This document shows positions 1-11,400 of a stretch of DNA of 64,000 nt, piece by piece. The notes below the pieces were generated by a model. The model made no database searches. It saw only the letters and a list, made by a program, of their open reading frames with translations, and had not been told where the DNA came from. Source of the DNA: Eutreptiella sp. 'Long Island Sound 2002' (taxonomy: Eukaryota; Euglenozoa; Euglenophyceae; Eutreptiales; Eutreptiaceae); assembly GCA_964036045.1 (NCBI GenBank), contig OZ038389.1, positions 40,550,064 through 40,614,063 of the forward strand, given 5' to 3'. Each line of letters opens with the position of its first letter. The first letter of the stretch is position 1. Position numbers and translations under genes: made by a program.

Positions 1-446
<446 letters not shown>

Positions 447-676
447 GACACCAACACAAATGCAGACCATATCTCTGTCTTGTACTGAGGGCCATCAACC
501 ACCTAAAGCCCCGTCCATCGCTCTCCAACACCGCCCAATTTTCTCAAATTTTGGTCCGTTCCTCTCCAGTTCAACCCTGTGCAACCCTGTGCAACCCGAG
601 CTCCCTTCAATCCCTTCCTCTGCATCCCTCTCCCACACTCTTGCCACGCTCTCCACCCCCCATCCTGCTGCTGCAG

Positions 677-1131
677 AGGAGGCAAAGGAAAGGCGGGTCC
701 GAGAGGCAAAGGATCGGCACAAGGAGGTTCAAGAGAAAGTCAACAGAACAGGTTTGTTTGCTCAGGTGGTCGTATCCCGTGGTAGTAAAGAAGGGTCTCC
801 ATTGCAGCGACTTCAGGACTTTGTGTACATCATCCAAGGAGCACGTAGCCACTCACGTTGAGCACCACCAAGGGTGACGGCCACCCGTTGCATTGATGTG
901 GGTATTGATTTCACAAAACAATCAAATCAATAATCAAACCATCAAAAATCACACCATTGTATTGCGGCAGGTCAGTTGTATGCAATACGGCAACTGTGAG
1001 TCCGCAGGGGACAGAACCTGTTTCAGATGCGTCCGCTACGGAGGTGCCAGGTTGCATTTGGGGTCGCGGGGGGTGCAGCGGATCCCCGAAGAGCCTGAGA
1101 AACCCTTGATCGAGGCGATCCTAGACTTCAG
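677..1131 (+). CDS. Candidate upstream exons of the Gln/Pro-rich gene
   Basis: There are two exon-like pieces. The first, 677-751, sits between an acceptor after a CTGCTGCAG tract and a donor read as ACAG|GTTTGT, and encodes a charged, coiled-coil-like stretch (EEAKERRVREAKDRHKEVQE). The second could start at 1008 (after TCCGCAG) or 1079 and run to 1131; it contains EEPEKPLIEAILDF. Starting at 1008 keeps phase with the first piece. Ending at 1131 needs a GC-AG intron (CAG|GCTGGG), and that choice keeps phase with the acceptor at 1505/1506. No family is recognised. The splice model is inference from consensus and phase only. Confidence 0.3.
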
Positions 1132-1505
1132 GCTGGGTGCGGTTGCGGGGCGAGCGTAGAGATGTGTGCAGCTTGCTGCGGATGTGGAGGTCTTTTTTTT
1201 GGGGGGGGTCCGTAAACCAGTTCGAAGAAAGTTCTGGGCTCGGGTACCACCCCATGCGACTGTTTGGTGGGTTGAGGTGACATCCAAGGGAAGAGGGGAG
1301 TAGCACGGGTCATGCATCGCGTCTGTCGCTACAAACAACCATCAGCCCTGCCCTGTTTTGACAAACAAGGTCTGTCGGCGATACTCGGATTGGGATGTGA
1401 GGTGGGGCTGCACTGAGAACTGGACCGGTTGTGTTGCAGTCTCGGGGCAGAGGGCTTTCGGTTTCCCATGCCCTGACGTTTGACACCCCATCCTCACATT
1501 CGCAG

Positions 1506-2496
1506 GGACCGCACATCTGGCAACGACGTGCCGTTCAATATCCCACCTCCTCCTGATTTCCCACTACAGACGCCACAAGGCGAGGCCACTGCCTCCACCA
1601 CAGCGCCCCCCTCATACCAATCTCCAGACACGGGGCTGATAGAACCAGCAGCAGTGGACCCTGCAGTGCAAGCAGTCCAGGAGTTCAAACAGCCCCCTCT
1701 GCCGTACTCAGAACGCTCCATGTTGAATCAAAGGCAACAGAACCAGCCACCGCTGCGGCAGGAACCGGCAGTAGGGGTGCCAGCACCGCTAGCATCCCAG
1801 CAGCCATTGCCCCAGACACAGTTTGCGCAGGGCGTTCCACAACTGCAGCCTCAGCCGGTGCCCCACCTCCAACCACAGAGTTTACAATCCACTCCGACCA
1901 ACGAGCAGTATTTGCAGCAACAGCAGCAGCAGCAGCAGCAGTTGTTGCTGCAGATGCAGCTGGAGCAGCAGCGGCAGCAACAGCAGCAGCAGCGGCAGCA
2001 GTTCCAGCAGCATTTGCAGCATCAGTACCAGCATTTGCAGCAGCAATTAAGGCAGCACACCCAGCGTCTGCAGCAGCAGCCGCCGCAAATGCAGCAGCAG
2101 CCGCCCAGCAGCCACCAGCAGCAACACCAAAATCATCAGTATCAGTCGCACGCGCAGCCACAGCCACAGCCACAGCCACAGCCACAGCCACAGCCCTTGC
2201 CACCGCTGCAAGAAGAACACCATCAGACACAGGTGCATCTGCAGCAGCTTGGGCAGCACCTGCAGCAGCAGCACCACCAGCCCCCGCATATTCCACCGCA
2301 CCATCAACATAACAATCATGTCAGTCACCAGGTGGACCAACATCCGCCGCAGCCACAGCAGCCGCAGCCATCCCACGTGCCGCAGGGCGGGCAGCAGCCA
2401 CAGTCCTTTCATTCGCCTGTATGTGGAAGGCCGCATGCCTCATCTGATGCACAGGGGATCGGGGGGCGTGTTGAAGACCGCATTGTGTTTCATTAG
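1506..2496 (+). CDS. Gln/Pro-rich low-complexity protein, exon
   Basis: A long open stretch follows a good acceptor (TCACATTCGCAG|G at 1505/1506). The first ~100 residues are Pro/Thr-rich (DVPFNIPPPPDFPLQTP, PLPYSERSML). The remainder is dominated by Gln runs, QxQ and PQ dipeptides, and a short His/Gln-rich region, ending at a stop at 2494-2496. CAG and CAA codons are mixed, so the runs are not just one expanded triplet, which argues for selection at protein level. Such tracts are common in transcription cofactors and RNA-binding proteins, but no folded domain is visible and I assign no function. A possible donor at 2420 (CCT|GTATGT) would remove the last ~25 residues and splice onward. The acceptor is used as the exon start because the in-frame upstream ATG lies in intron-like sequence. 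Confidence 0.6.
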
Positions 2497-4335
2497 GGGC
2501 AGGTTGCCGTTTGACGTGACACAAGGCGCTTGATGGTGGGCCGACCGCGGGCGATGGTCAGGAAATAGCGGTCGGCAGGGACTTGAAAGAAAGTGTTGGT
2601 CGGCTGGCGCTTTCTTGTTTGTTTTTGTTCAGCGAAGAGAGCCCGGCCACTTTTCTCTTCCGCCTCGGAGGCAATAGACTCTGTGCAGAAAAGGGGGATA
2701 GATTATTGTCCCCCTGAGAGTCAGTCGCCAGTATGTGTAGTGGTAACACAGGGCATGCGGGGGATGTGGGCGGGGAGAAGCATCGTTTTCAAGTTGGCAC
2801 CCAAACTTCCGCCCTGAACATCACATCGCCAGCGATGTTTTTCGATTAGCCCGGCCGTGCGAAGGCACTGAGGGCACTGTGGGGGTTATATTGGTTCAGA
2901 TATGCCATTGTTTTTGTTTTTTTTGGGGTCGGGGGGGGGGCGTGGGACCTGTATTTTCCTGCTTTACACCTTCGCAATTCAGGTTTGCCAAATGTCAGCT
3001 GCACTCTGATTTGATTTGTGGTTGTGCTGGTCCCAGGTACCACGGAAGGAAAAATTTAGGTGGCGACAAAATTGATGTGGAGCCCTCCCTCCTTTCAATG
3101 TACATATTTCCTTCAATTGTAAGGATGCTACGTGCCAAAATGTGTGCACCGGAGCCCATCCAGTGACCATCCAGAGCACATCAGGAAATAACAGTAATCA
3201 TCCATGAGGAAACAACAACAAGGGACTTTATACCAAATTTTTGCTTCATTTCTCAGGAGTACCAAAATTGCAAACGAAAAATTTTCCCTCATAATTTTGG
3301 CCCTTCCAACCCCCCACCCCCTCAAATTATTCCCCCGGTGGTATATGTATAGAGATACAGCGTCCCCTTATGCCCTTGTGGATTACCCCACCCCACCCGG
3401 TACACGCACACACCCTGGCCCAAGCTACGCCCAACGGTGCCGTGCTGACAATCTGTGACCCGGCGTCGCCGCTGACGGACGTTCAGTAATTTGTCGTATG
3501 CCACAGTGAACCTGCAGGGCGACGACCGTGGTCCATTTATGGCCAAGCCACGCCTTGTCCCAGCGATATTTCCCATGGAGACTGTATTTTGTTCGCACCG
3601 AAATTATTTCGATACCAAATGTTGTTCCAGGCAGCAGAGGACCCTTTTTGTGTTGTGTATTCTTTTAGATTATGTGTATGTACACCGTCAAATTAACTTC
3701 ATTTGTGTTTGCGTGTCTTGTTTTCACTCGTTTGCCCAACCTCCCCAGCGTATTGGTGATCTGACGCATATTCGGTACATCTGCACATATGCCGATCATT
3801 CGTATGCTGATTGATGGTGGTGACCCCCCCACACAATGCCACAAACGGAATGGTGCAGGGCAGTATCGCAGGACATGTTGCAAGAGCCCACCCAACCCCC
3901 CAAGAATGCATTCACAAAGACATTCAAATGGCCCATGACAATGGGATACCTGAAATCACCTGAAACTCGTTTTTATCTAATCTTTGTCTCTACTGGCTTT
4001 AACTGAGTTTATCTTCAGATAAAGCCGATCGTGAAGCAGTGATGCCCAGCAATGGGACGTGCTTTCAGGACTTTGTTTTGCCTTGCACCATCAAAGGCCC
4101 CAGAGCCACCTACTCACAAAGGAATTTCTTGGTAGCCCAGCTGTAGGCGATCGTTGGGGTGGAAGGGGAACCTTCCCCTCCCCGCCGCACTTATCAGCGT
4201 GCCATTGGGGCCCAAGCTGAACCAGCCCAGTGCCTGAAACACGCACCGCAAACCCGTTCCGTCCCAATCCGAGTGTTGCATCCCGGTTTCGTCTCAGACG
4301 GCCTTCGTGTCCCCATGCACACCTGCGTTTCACAG
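2497..4335. other. No confident gene; intron or intergenic
   Basis: About 1.8 kb with mixed composition, a G10 tract near 2931 and only short open frames on both strands without convincing splice signals. It may be intronic to the flanking + strand exons. Nothing repeated elsewhere in the window was recognised here. Confidence 0.4.
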
Positions 4336-4415
4336 GCCGATACTGAAGCCAAGGGCCACTACACAAAGAGCGGACTCTTCATCCCGGCGGGCGCCCCGAA
4401 CCCGAAGGGCAAGAG
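4336..4415 (+). CDS. Candidate internal exon, unknown protein
   Basis: The acceptor GCGTTTCACAG|G at 4335/4336 and the donor AAGAG|GTGTGG at 4415/4416 bound an 80-nt open stretch encoding a protein-like segment (ADTEAKGHYTKSGLFIPAGA then PNPKGKR). It starts in phase 0 and ends in phase 2. No family is recognised. It could belong to the Gln-rich gene upstream or to the TPAW-repeat gene downstream. Confidence 0.35.
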
Positions 4416-4615
4416 GTGTGGCCCTTTCCTGCCCAGCGCCCTGCGGTTGGCTGACCTGATCACCGCACCACCCGTGAGGCATTCGGATGCACCGCCACTG
4501 AGGCCTCCAGACGAGACGCATCGGCAGCACTCAACAATGAGCAGGCGGGTCGGCGGTGCTTTTCACTGCACCGTCCTGGGCCCCAGGCCGGCGGACCCAG
4601 TGTCCCAGGGCGGTC

Positions 4616-4945
4616 CTTAAGGGACCAGATTTTTTTTTGTTAAGGACCGCCCTTAAGGACCGCCCCAAGGGACCACCAATCGCCAACCGTCAACTGCCAC
4701 CAACCGCCAACCGCCACGAACCGCCAACCGCCAACCGCCGCCAACCGCCAACCACGACCAACCGCTGCCAACCGCCACCAACCACCCATCACCAACTGCC
4801 AACTGCCGCCAACCGCCGCCAACCGCCGCCAACCAGCAACCGCCACCAACCATGGTTGAACATATGAGCTACACGCGGTCGTTTTTGAAAAAAACCATGT
4901 TCCGGAACAGTTTTTTTTTTTCCGTTAAGGACCGCCCCGCGGTGG
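4616..4945. repeat. CCAACCGCC minisatellite bracketed by TTAAGGACCGCCC copies
   Basis: From about 4670 to 4852 the sequence is a degenerate CCAACCGCC / CCAACCGCCA array with CCAACTGCC and CCACCAACC variants. Both sides carry the motif TTAAGGACCGCCC (about 4651, 4664 and 4925), and the left side has the palindrome GTCCTTAAGGGAC at about 4614. Poly-T stretches follow both boundaries. The bracketed organisation suggests a discrete inserted unit. It resembles, but is not identical to, the GGCGGTTGG family at 39-47 kb. Confidence 0.75.
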
Positions 4946-6040
4946 GCCGCGTAGAGAAGGCACGCGTTTGGGTTTGCGGTGCTTGTGGTTCTGGAACAAG
5001 CGAAGCGCTCGTGCCTAATGGCCGCCTAGTGGCCGCCCGAGGGGCGCCAACGGGGCTTTGCGCTGGCCCATGCCAAAGAATAACAGCACCAGGGCTTCCC
5101 CACCTCGGGAATAATGGGGGAACAATGGGCTAATGGGCGCCTGGAGGGCGCGCGATGGGCATTCGCATTGCACGCCCACCCGATCACGCGGGGTGCGTTG
5201 GCGGTGTAGAGGCGTTGCATGGTGCGTCCGCATGGGCGGTGCATCGGTTGCGCACCGACGGCGCGTCCGGACCGCACCACCGGGTCCCGTATGACCTCCG
5301 CAGGGCCCGTCCAAACCCTTGATCACGTCCCCTCAGCCCCCCCCCTGCCCGGCGGATGTGCCCCCACGCGCTTTGTGTCAGGTACTCCGCCCGGGCTGGC
5401 AAGGGAGGCTCGCAGACCCCGTTCCCGTCCGGCACGCAGTACCCGGGCAAAGGTGTGCTGCCTCTGTCTGTCGTGTGGTGGGGGCCGGGCACGTGCTCGA
5501 GCACCAGAGGCCGGGAGGTCTGACGGGGTCTGCGGGGGTTGTATCGAGGGATGCAGCGGGGCGGTGGGGTACGCCGGGTAGGGATGCATTGGAAGGGGGG
5601 GAGCCCACGCCCTCCCCCCTCCTCCAGGGCGCCCAGCCTATGCCCAGCCACGGTCCCCATGACGCCAAGTGCCAGCTTCAGTGGCACTTGTAACCGACAG
5701 TAACCGCCCCCAACCGCTTTGACAACCTCCTCCAACCGCCTGTCTAACTGCTTCTGGGGCCGCCTCTGAGGTCTCTTCCCCTCTAATGCATCCCTGACCC
5801 CGGGAGGGGGGATTCATGGTGCAACAATTCGTCCTTGAGAAAGGTGGAGGACTGTTCCCCTGACGGAAATTTGAGCCAAGCCCACCGCTATTTGTGAGCA
5901 CAAGCATAGGGACCCCAATGCCCGTGACTCCTTGCTGCTCCACTTCAGGTCAAAAAGCCAGTAATCTTGAAAACAATCGGTTTGCCACTTGATGATTTAA
6001 GTAGTTTAATATTTTTTGTTAAACTCTGATGGCATTGTAG
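4946..6040. other. No confident gene
   Basis: GC-rich sequence with overlapping open frames on both strands, none with convincing composition or paired splice sites. It also contains short CCAACCGC-like pieces near 5690-5745. It is probably intronic or intergenic. Confidence 0.35.
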
Positions 6041-6096
6041 CTCAAAATGATGTGCTCGACGGAAACTTCAGACGATTGGACGTGCCGTGTCCAGGC
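6041..6096 (+). CDS. Candidate internal exon, unknown protein
   Basis: The acceptor GGCATTGTAG|C follows a T-rich tract, and the donor reads CCAGGC|GTGAGT, a strong match to the eukaryotic consensus. The 56 nt between encode a protein-like segment around QNDVLDGNFRRLDVPCP. No stop occurs in this frame. It has no recognised family and may be part of the same + strand gene as the exons from 8492 on. Confidence 0.3.
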
Positions 6097-6504
6097 GTGA
6101 GTCCATTTCTCTCCCGTGCAGAGTGTCGCACGGTGTGCTGCGTGAGGACTCACCGGGTGTGGCCCCCGGTGAGAGAACATGTCAGTGATCTCAGCCGTGG
6201 GATTTCCGGGGCTGGTGTCTGCGAGCGAACGCCTCGCTGTCGAATTTGTCCCCTGGCAAGCCCCCCCCCCCCCCCGCGGCGGATGTGTCTCGGTGGTGCC
6301 ATCAGGGCCCGTGCCATCAGACGTGGTGCAGGTGACGAGGGAGCAGGAGGAGGGGGAGAGTGAATGTGTGTGTGTGTTGGGGGGGGGTCCTTAATGTCTT
6401 GACCACCACAACCCGCCGCTGATGGAGACACAGAAATGGTGGGGTCAAGACAGCGGCTTGGCGGACCTTCAGGAGAGGATCGACGCTGCATCGTGCGGTG
6501 AAGA

Positions 6505-6580
6505 ATAAACGGGTGACTGTCCAGGGCCCCGTACAGAAACCACCGATGGACTACATGTCACACGGGGGGGGGGGGGGGGC
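6505..6580 (+). repeat. Dispersed G-tract repeat, partial copy
   Basis: GTGACTGTCCAGGGCCCCGT followed by about 30 bp, then TGTCACACGGGGG. The same order occurs at 10538-10600 (+) and, inverted, at 42250-42312 with the identical GGGTGACTGTCCAGGGCCCC core. This is one copy of a dispersed family whose copies run into a long G tract. Confidence 0.7.
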
Positions 6581-6709
6581 AGGGCTCTTTTTCAGGACTC
6601 GGCACCACTGGGGGGGTGGGGGCCGGGGGGCTCCACATCCCCCCCCCCCCCGCCCCACACCACCCACCCCCTCCCCCTCTCTTATAAGACTGGGCCAAAT
6701 TTTCTTCCG

Positions 6710-6794
6710 GGCCTTCGGCCGATCAAAAACGTGCTCTGGCGCCTTCGGCGCCAATTCGTTTAAACCAAACATTTTCTTCGGTGCCTTCGGCGCC
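6710..6794. other. Three palindromes with TTCG loops
   Basis: GGCCTTCGGCC (6710-6720), GGCGCCTTCGGCGCC (6738-6752) and GGTGCCTTCGGCGCC (6780-6794, one G:T) lie within 85 bp. Each is an inverted repeat closing a TTCG tetraloop, which in RNA forms an exceptionally stable hairpin. The second is repeated exactly at 36170-36184. The stems differ in length while the loop is conserved, which suggests selection on, or shared origin of, the hairpin. Confidence 0.85.
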
Positions 6795-7683
6795 TTTAAA
6801 CACTCTCCACCAGCAGCGGGTGGGGGTGGGCTGTACCCCCCGTAGAAGGGGCCATGCAGGGGGGGTGGGCACTGGATCCCAAAGGCCTCCCAGAGGCCTG
6901 CCCCAAGGGTCGGGGGGGGGCTTTTGGGAAGTCGAGCCCCCCCCCCCCCCGGCGCTCTGCCGTGACCTTTGGCACCGTCAATTGCGGTGGTACTCAGGCT
7001 TCTTCTTCGGGGGGGGCGGGGGATGTGGGGGGGGGGGGGGGGGCAGCACGCCTGACGCCCACAGAACACGCGTGATCCGGCAGAGGCCGAGCAACAGCTT
7101 CGCCCGGCGACGGGGCACGCCATCCACCACCGCCGCGCGCCATGGGCCTCCTTTGCCCCGGGGCCACGGGGCCGCGCACCGTCGTCCGTGGCATTACCGT
7201 TGCCTCTGGTCGCTAGTGTCGCTCGTGCCAACGCCTACCCCTAACCCCCACACCCACGCCCGCCCCCACCCTCAGCCCCAACACCTGCACCCACCCTCAC
7301 ACCCACATCCACTCCCACACCCACGCCCGCCCCCACAGCCACCCCACCCACACACAAACCCGCCCCCACCCCCAGCCCCAACACCTGCACCCCCCCCCCC
7401 CCCCCCACACGCAAACCCGCCCCCACCCAGGCCTTTGTTTAGTGGCTGGTTCATACTGTACCGGGGGGGGGGGGTTGGCACAAGGCCATGGTGTTGGTTT
7501 GTTTGCCTTTGGCGGCGCCTACTGGCCTCTCGCCACTGCACATCCCGACCCTCCGTGGGTCCGAACGTGTTTTGGTTGTGTCAACGGAGCCCCCGGATGA
7601 CTTGTCCTGTTTGACTACTCCGGGGGTCGGCTGTCCCGGAGACAGGCTGTTGCCGGTGCCGTTGACGATACGGGGGGAGGGGG
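6795..7683. other. G/C-tract low-complexity region with CCCACA-rich array
   Basis: Multiple G8-G19 and C10-C15 tracts, plus a CCCACACCCACGCCC-type low-complexity stretch at about 7236-7432. Pro/His- or Gly-rich open frames across it are compositional artefacts. A frame at about 7500-7680 is mildly protein-like but lacks paired splice sites. Confidence 0.6.
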
Positions 7684-7785
7684 CGTCAGAGGCCAACAAA
7701 AAGTTTTCGTACCTAAAATTGACCTCCAAGTTCGGGCCCCTTTGATACATTTCATTGTTTTCCTGAGGACAAATGTTCTGATGAG
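7684..7785 (+). repeat. Dispersed G-tract repeat, 3' end copy 1
   Basis: CAGAGGCCAACAAAAAGTTT, then GTACCTAAAATTGACCTC, then CTTTGATACATTTCATT, ending near AATGTTCTGATG. This module recurs at 8232-8341 and 10597-10702 at roughly 80% identity by eye, always preceded by a G tract with GTCAGAGGCC. Confidence 0.85.
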
Positions 7786-8231
7786 GGTGGGTGGGTCAGC
7801 CAAAATCCTGGTGCCCCCCCTATCAGCATCACTAAGCAAAGGCCTGCCCCCCCCCACCCGCACCCACGCGCTCGCCTCACGCTGGTGCGTTCCTCAACAC
7901 ACCGTCGGGACTGCAGGGGCGCTGCCCCCCCGGCGACGGACCACCACGAAACAATCGATGACCCGCGACTGCCGGCGATGGGCCGCCGACCGCCCCGTCG
8001 GGCGTTGGGACCGCCCTTTGCCGCCGGAGCAGGCCCCTCCTGCGACCCCACACGTCCGGCAGTCCGCAGGATGTGCTGCCGCTGCGTGAGGCACGTCTTG
8101 GGGGGCGTGCGCAGTCTCGCTTGTCTGAAAGGGCCCCTGGGGCAGAAGGGGCAGCGCGTGGGAGGGCAGTGGGGCTTGTGGGGGGGGGGCGGGGTGCGCA
8201 CTCCGTCCCAGGCTATTCCCCCCCCCCCCCC

Positions 8232-8341
8232 CGAGGGGGGGGGTCAGAGGCCAAAAAAAAGGGTTGCGTACCTAAAATCGGCCTCAAATTTGCGACCCCT
8301 TTAATAGATTTCATTTCTTGCCGGAGGAAACTTTTCTGATG
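8232..8341 (+). repeat. Dispersed G-tract repeat, 3' end copy 2
   Basis: GGTCAGAGGCCAAAAAAAAG, GTACCTAAAATCGGCCTC, a T-rich middle, then CCGGAGGAAACTTTTCTGAT. It is collinear with the copies at 7684 and 10597 and is followed, as they are, by a G-rich stretch. Confidence 0.85.
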
Positions 8342-8491
8342 TGTGCGAGTGGGGGGGTGGGTCGGGGCTGGCCAGGGCCCCAAACACCCCCTTCCCCCCC
8401 CCCCCGGGGGGGGGAAGGGGGCTCCTTAAGCAATGGCGTGCTCCGTCCGCCGCGCCGCCGCGCCCTCATGGGGGCCTTCGCCTTTGTCCAG

Positions 8492-11400
8492 GTGGCGCCG
8501 CGATGCCGAATGCCGGGCAGAGGTATGGCACTGTGCACGTCCCGCTCACCCCAAGTCTTGCCCCACGCCTTTGGCTTTGCGTTCCTGCTCCCGATTGGGC
8601 ACGTGACACAGCCTTGTCATCGGGGGTGGGGTGGGTGTGTTTGGGGGGGGGGGGGTCAGGGGATGGGGGGGGTTTTGCACAGGCGCTCTGTGCGCTGTCC
8701 AGCTCAAGTCACATGGGCTCCTGCCGAGTGCTTTTGGATGTCACGGCGGTGGGCAGCCAACCGACAGCCGGTGATGCGCAATCGATGCGGGTTGGCCGTG
8801 GTCACCGACCGGGGGTGTGCTTTGTGTTTGGCCTACGTGACGAGGGGGGGGGGGGGGGGGGCTGTAGCATAGCGGTGGTCTGTGACGTACAACCGCTGCC
8901 CTTTGCCTGCTCAGTGGACTGTCTGCAGGCATCTTCCTGTCTCATCTTTGTGACAGAAAGGTACCTATGGTCTTATAGGCCACTGACGAGCCAAATTTCT
9001 TTCTGCGCTTTGTGCGGACTGCCTCTTGTGCACCCGTGCAATAGCCCAGCGTTCCTTCAGGGCAAAAAAAAAATTCGGCGGCCACGCCGGTCCTGCGCGG
9101 TGTCTGTACCTCGTCAAGGGGACGTGATGCGGCTTGGCCAGCCGCAACACGTTCTTGATGCCGCCGCCGTGTGCGGACAGCGCTCCGAAACGCACGAATG
9201 CAGTCGGTTCGCGCTCTGACAGTGCGTTTCGTTTTCTCACACCAAATCGCATCATGTTCCACTCCTGCCCCTCTCGAAGGCATGTGCCTTTGAGTGGGTG
9301 TACTCCCGTGGCTCGTGGGGGGGGGGGATGGCGGTGTTGAACGGGGTGAGGCTACCGAAGGACCCCCCCGCGCCGTCGCTAGACTCGCCTTCATTAGGCC
9401 TCACCCCCCCCCCCCCCCCTTTGTGTGCTCTGTTCTCGTGTGCACACATGAGACGTCAGCGGGCGTTGCTCTCGATGGTACGGACTGCGTTTTGGCGGGA
9501 AGGCGACGTCATACGCGATGCATCCCGATTCCTGGACTGCCATTCCGGGGGATCAGCCCACAAGCCAACGGAGCCCGTGTCGCCTTCTGCGGGCCCCTGC
9601 GCTGAACACTGCACTGAGGGCAGCCAACGGCGGTAGGCGGAGATCCGGCCAACGGACGCGGTTGGCAACGAAACGCCCGCAGTCGACAGCCCGCCACCGG
9701 CCGTCGCTGCTTCAAGCAACACCCATGTCAAAGGCAGTGTTCATTTCCCCCCTCGCACCCGCCCATCATTCTCAGTCAATACAACGCCGCACCCGAGGGC
9801 TATCAAGCCCCTCACGACGGCGCGGCGCAGTCGCAGCGGCCCTACACCGGCAAACAAGTCCTCATGCCAACGCCGTCAGGTGCGCCGTCCCGTGCCGCCG
9901 CACCCTCTCTGCAAGACTCCTCCTTCGCAGTTCAAATGGTCGTTGGGGCCATTGGATTGCTGCTCACTTCTGGGGTGGTTTGGCAGGGTGGGGGGTCCTG
10001 GCAGGCTGTTGCCTCGTGTGGCGGGCACTCTACCCGCCAGGGGGTGGGAGGGGGGGAGGGGGGTCTGAGTGTCTATTTTTTTTTCCGACCTTTTTGCGAA
10101 AGGCGCCTGGGGCCGTTATTCGGCTCTTGAGGAGCTTTTTCTTCCCTCATGTGAACTGCATGTGCTGCTTGTTGTGCTGCCGTCTCGCCAACCAACACCA
10201 AACACGTGACAGCTCACATGTCCCCATCCGAGGGAGGGGGGGGGGGGCAAATGAAGTTGAATGCCGTTTGGACCCTCAATGTTTTGGCCGACACGACCCG
10301 CCGCATTGAGAAACAGAAACTGCGGGCCAAAACAGCGGTTCGCGGAGCTTCATTGTGCGCACCCCCGCGGTCACACGCTATTTTGAGAAACACTCATCTC
10401 AGCGGGGGTGTCGCCGGGGGAGGCGGGGGGGGGCGTCCAGCCCCCCAGCAGACCGATTATTGGGCCCCACTCGCATGCAAACGGGGCAACGCACGCTGGC
10501 CCCGCGGCCGCGCACGCAGCGACGACCCGAAGCAGTTTGCGGTGTCCAGGGCCCCGGAAGGCAACCAACGGAGGACGAAGTGTCACACGGGAAGGGGGGG
10601 GTCAGAGGCCAACTAAAAGTTTTTGTACATAAGATCGACCTCAAATTTCGGGCCTCTTTTGTACCTTTCTTTTTTTCCTCCGGAGGAAACCTTTTCTGAT
10701 GGGGGGGGGGGGGTGACAGGGGCTGACCAGGGGCGGCGGGAAGGGGGGGGGTTCACTGAAGCACGTGCTGCATGTTGTGCTGACGTCGACTCAACTACAC
10801 GCGTGACAGCATACACGTCACCATTCAGGGGTCGCAAGGCAATGGCCTGTGTCTCATTGATGTTGCGCTGCGCTGGGGGTGCACTGGTGGTTCTGAGCTG
10901 TTGAGGCCCAGGCGTATGCCCAGCCGGCCCCGCAGCAGCACCTCTCCTGTGGTAACACCCAATGAAAATACCTTTCACTTACATAACTATGAAATACCAT
11001 TGATCCCCAAATGACTTTCGTGGTTTTTGTTCAGATTCAGGTTTTGGTACAAATTTGCCGTTCTAGTACGACGTACCCCCCCCCCCCCCCGCCCTTGTCT
11101 AAGCCACGGCCTTGTCTAAGCTACGGCCTTGTCTAAGCTACGGCCTTGTCTAAGCTACGGCCCTGTCTAAGCTACGGCCTTGTCTAAGCTACGGCCTTGT
11201 CTAAGCTACGGCCTTGTCTAAGCTACGGCCTTGTCTAAGCTACGGCCTTGTCTCAGCTACGGCCTTGTCTAGGCTATGGCCTTGTCTAAGCTATGGCCTT
11301 GTCTAAGCTACGGCCTTGTCTAAGCCACGGCCTTGTCTAAGCTACGGCCTTGTCTAAGCTACGGCCTTGTCTAGGCTACGGCCCTGTCTAAGCTACGGCC

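Noticed and set aside
1685-2296. Ala-rich - strand protein opposite the Gln exon
   Set aside because: It is the complement of CAG/CAA codons in a shadow frame; the + strand has the acceptor and mixed Gln codons.
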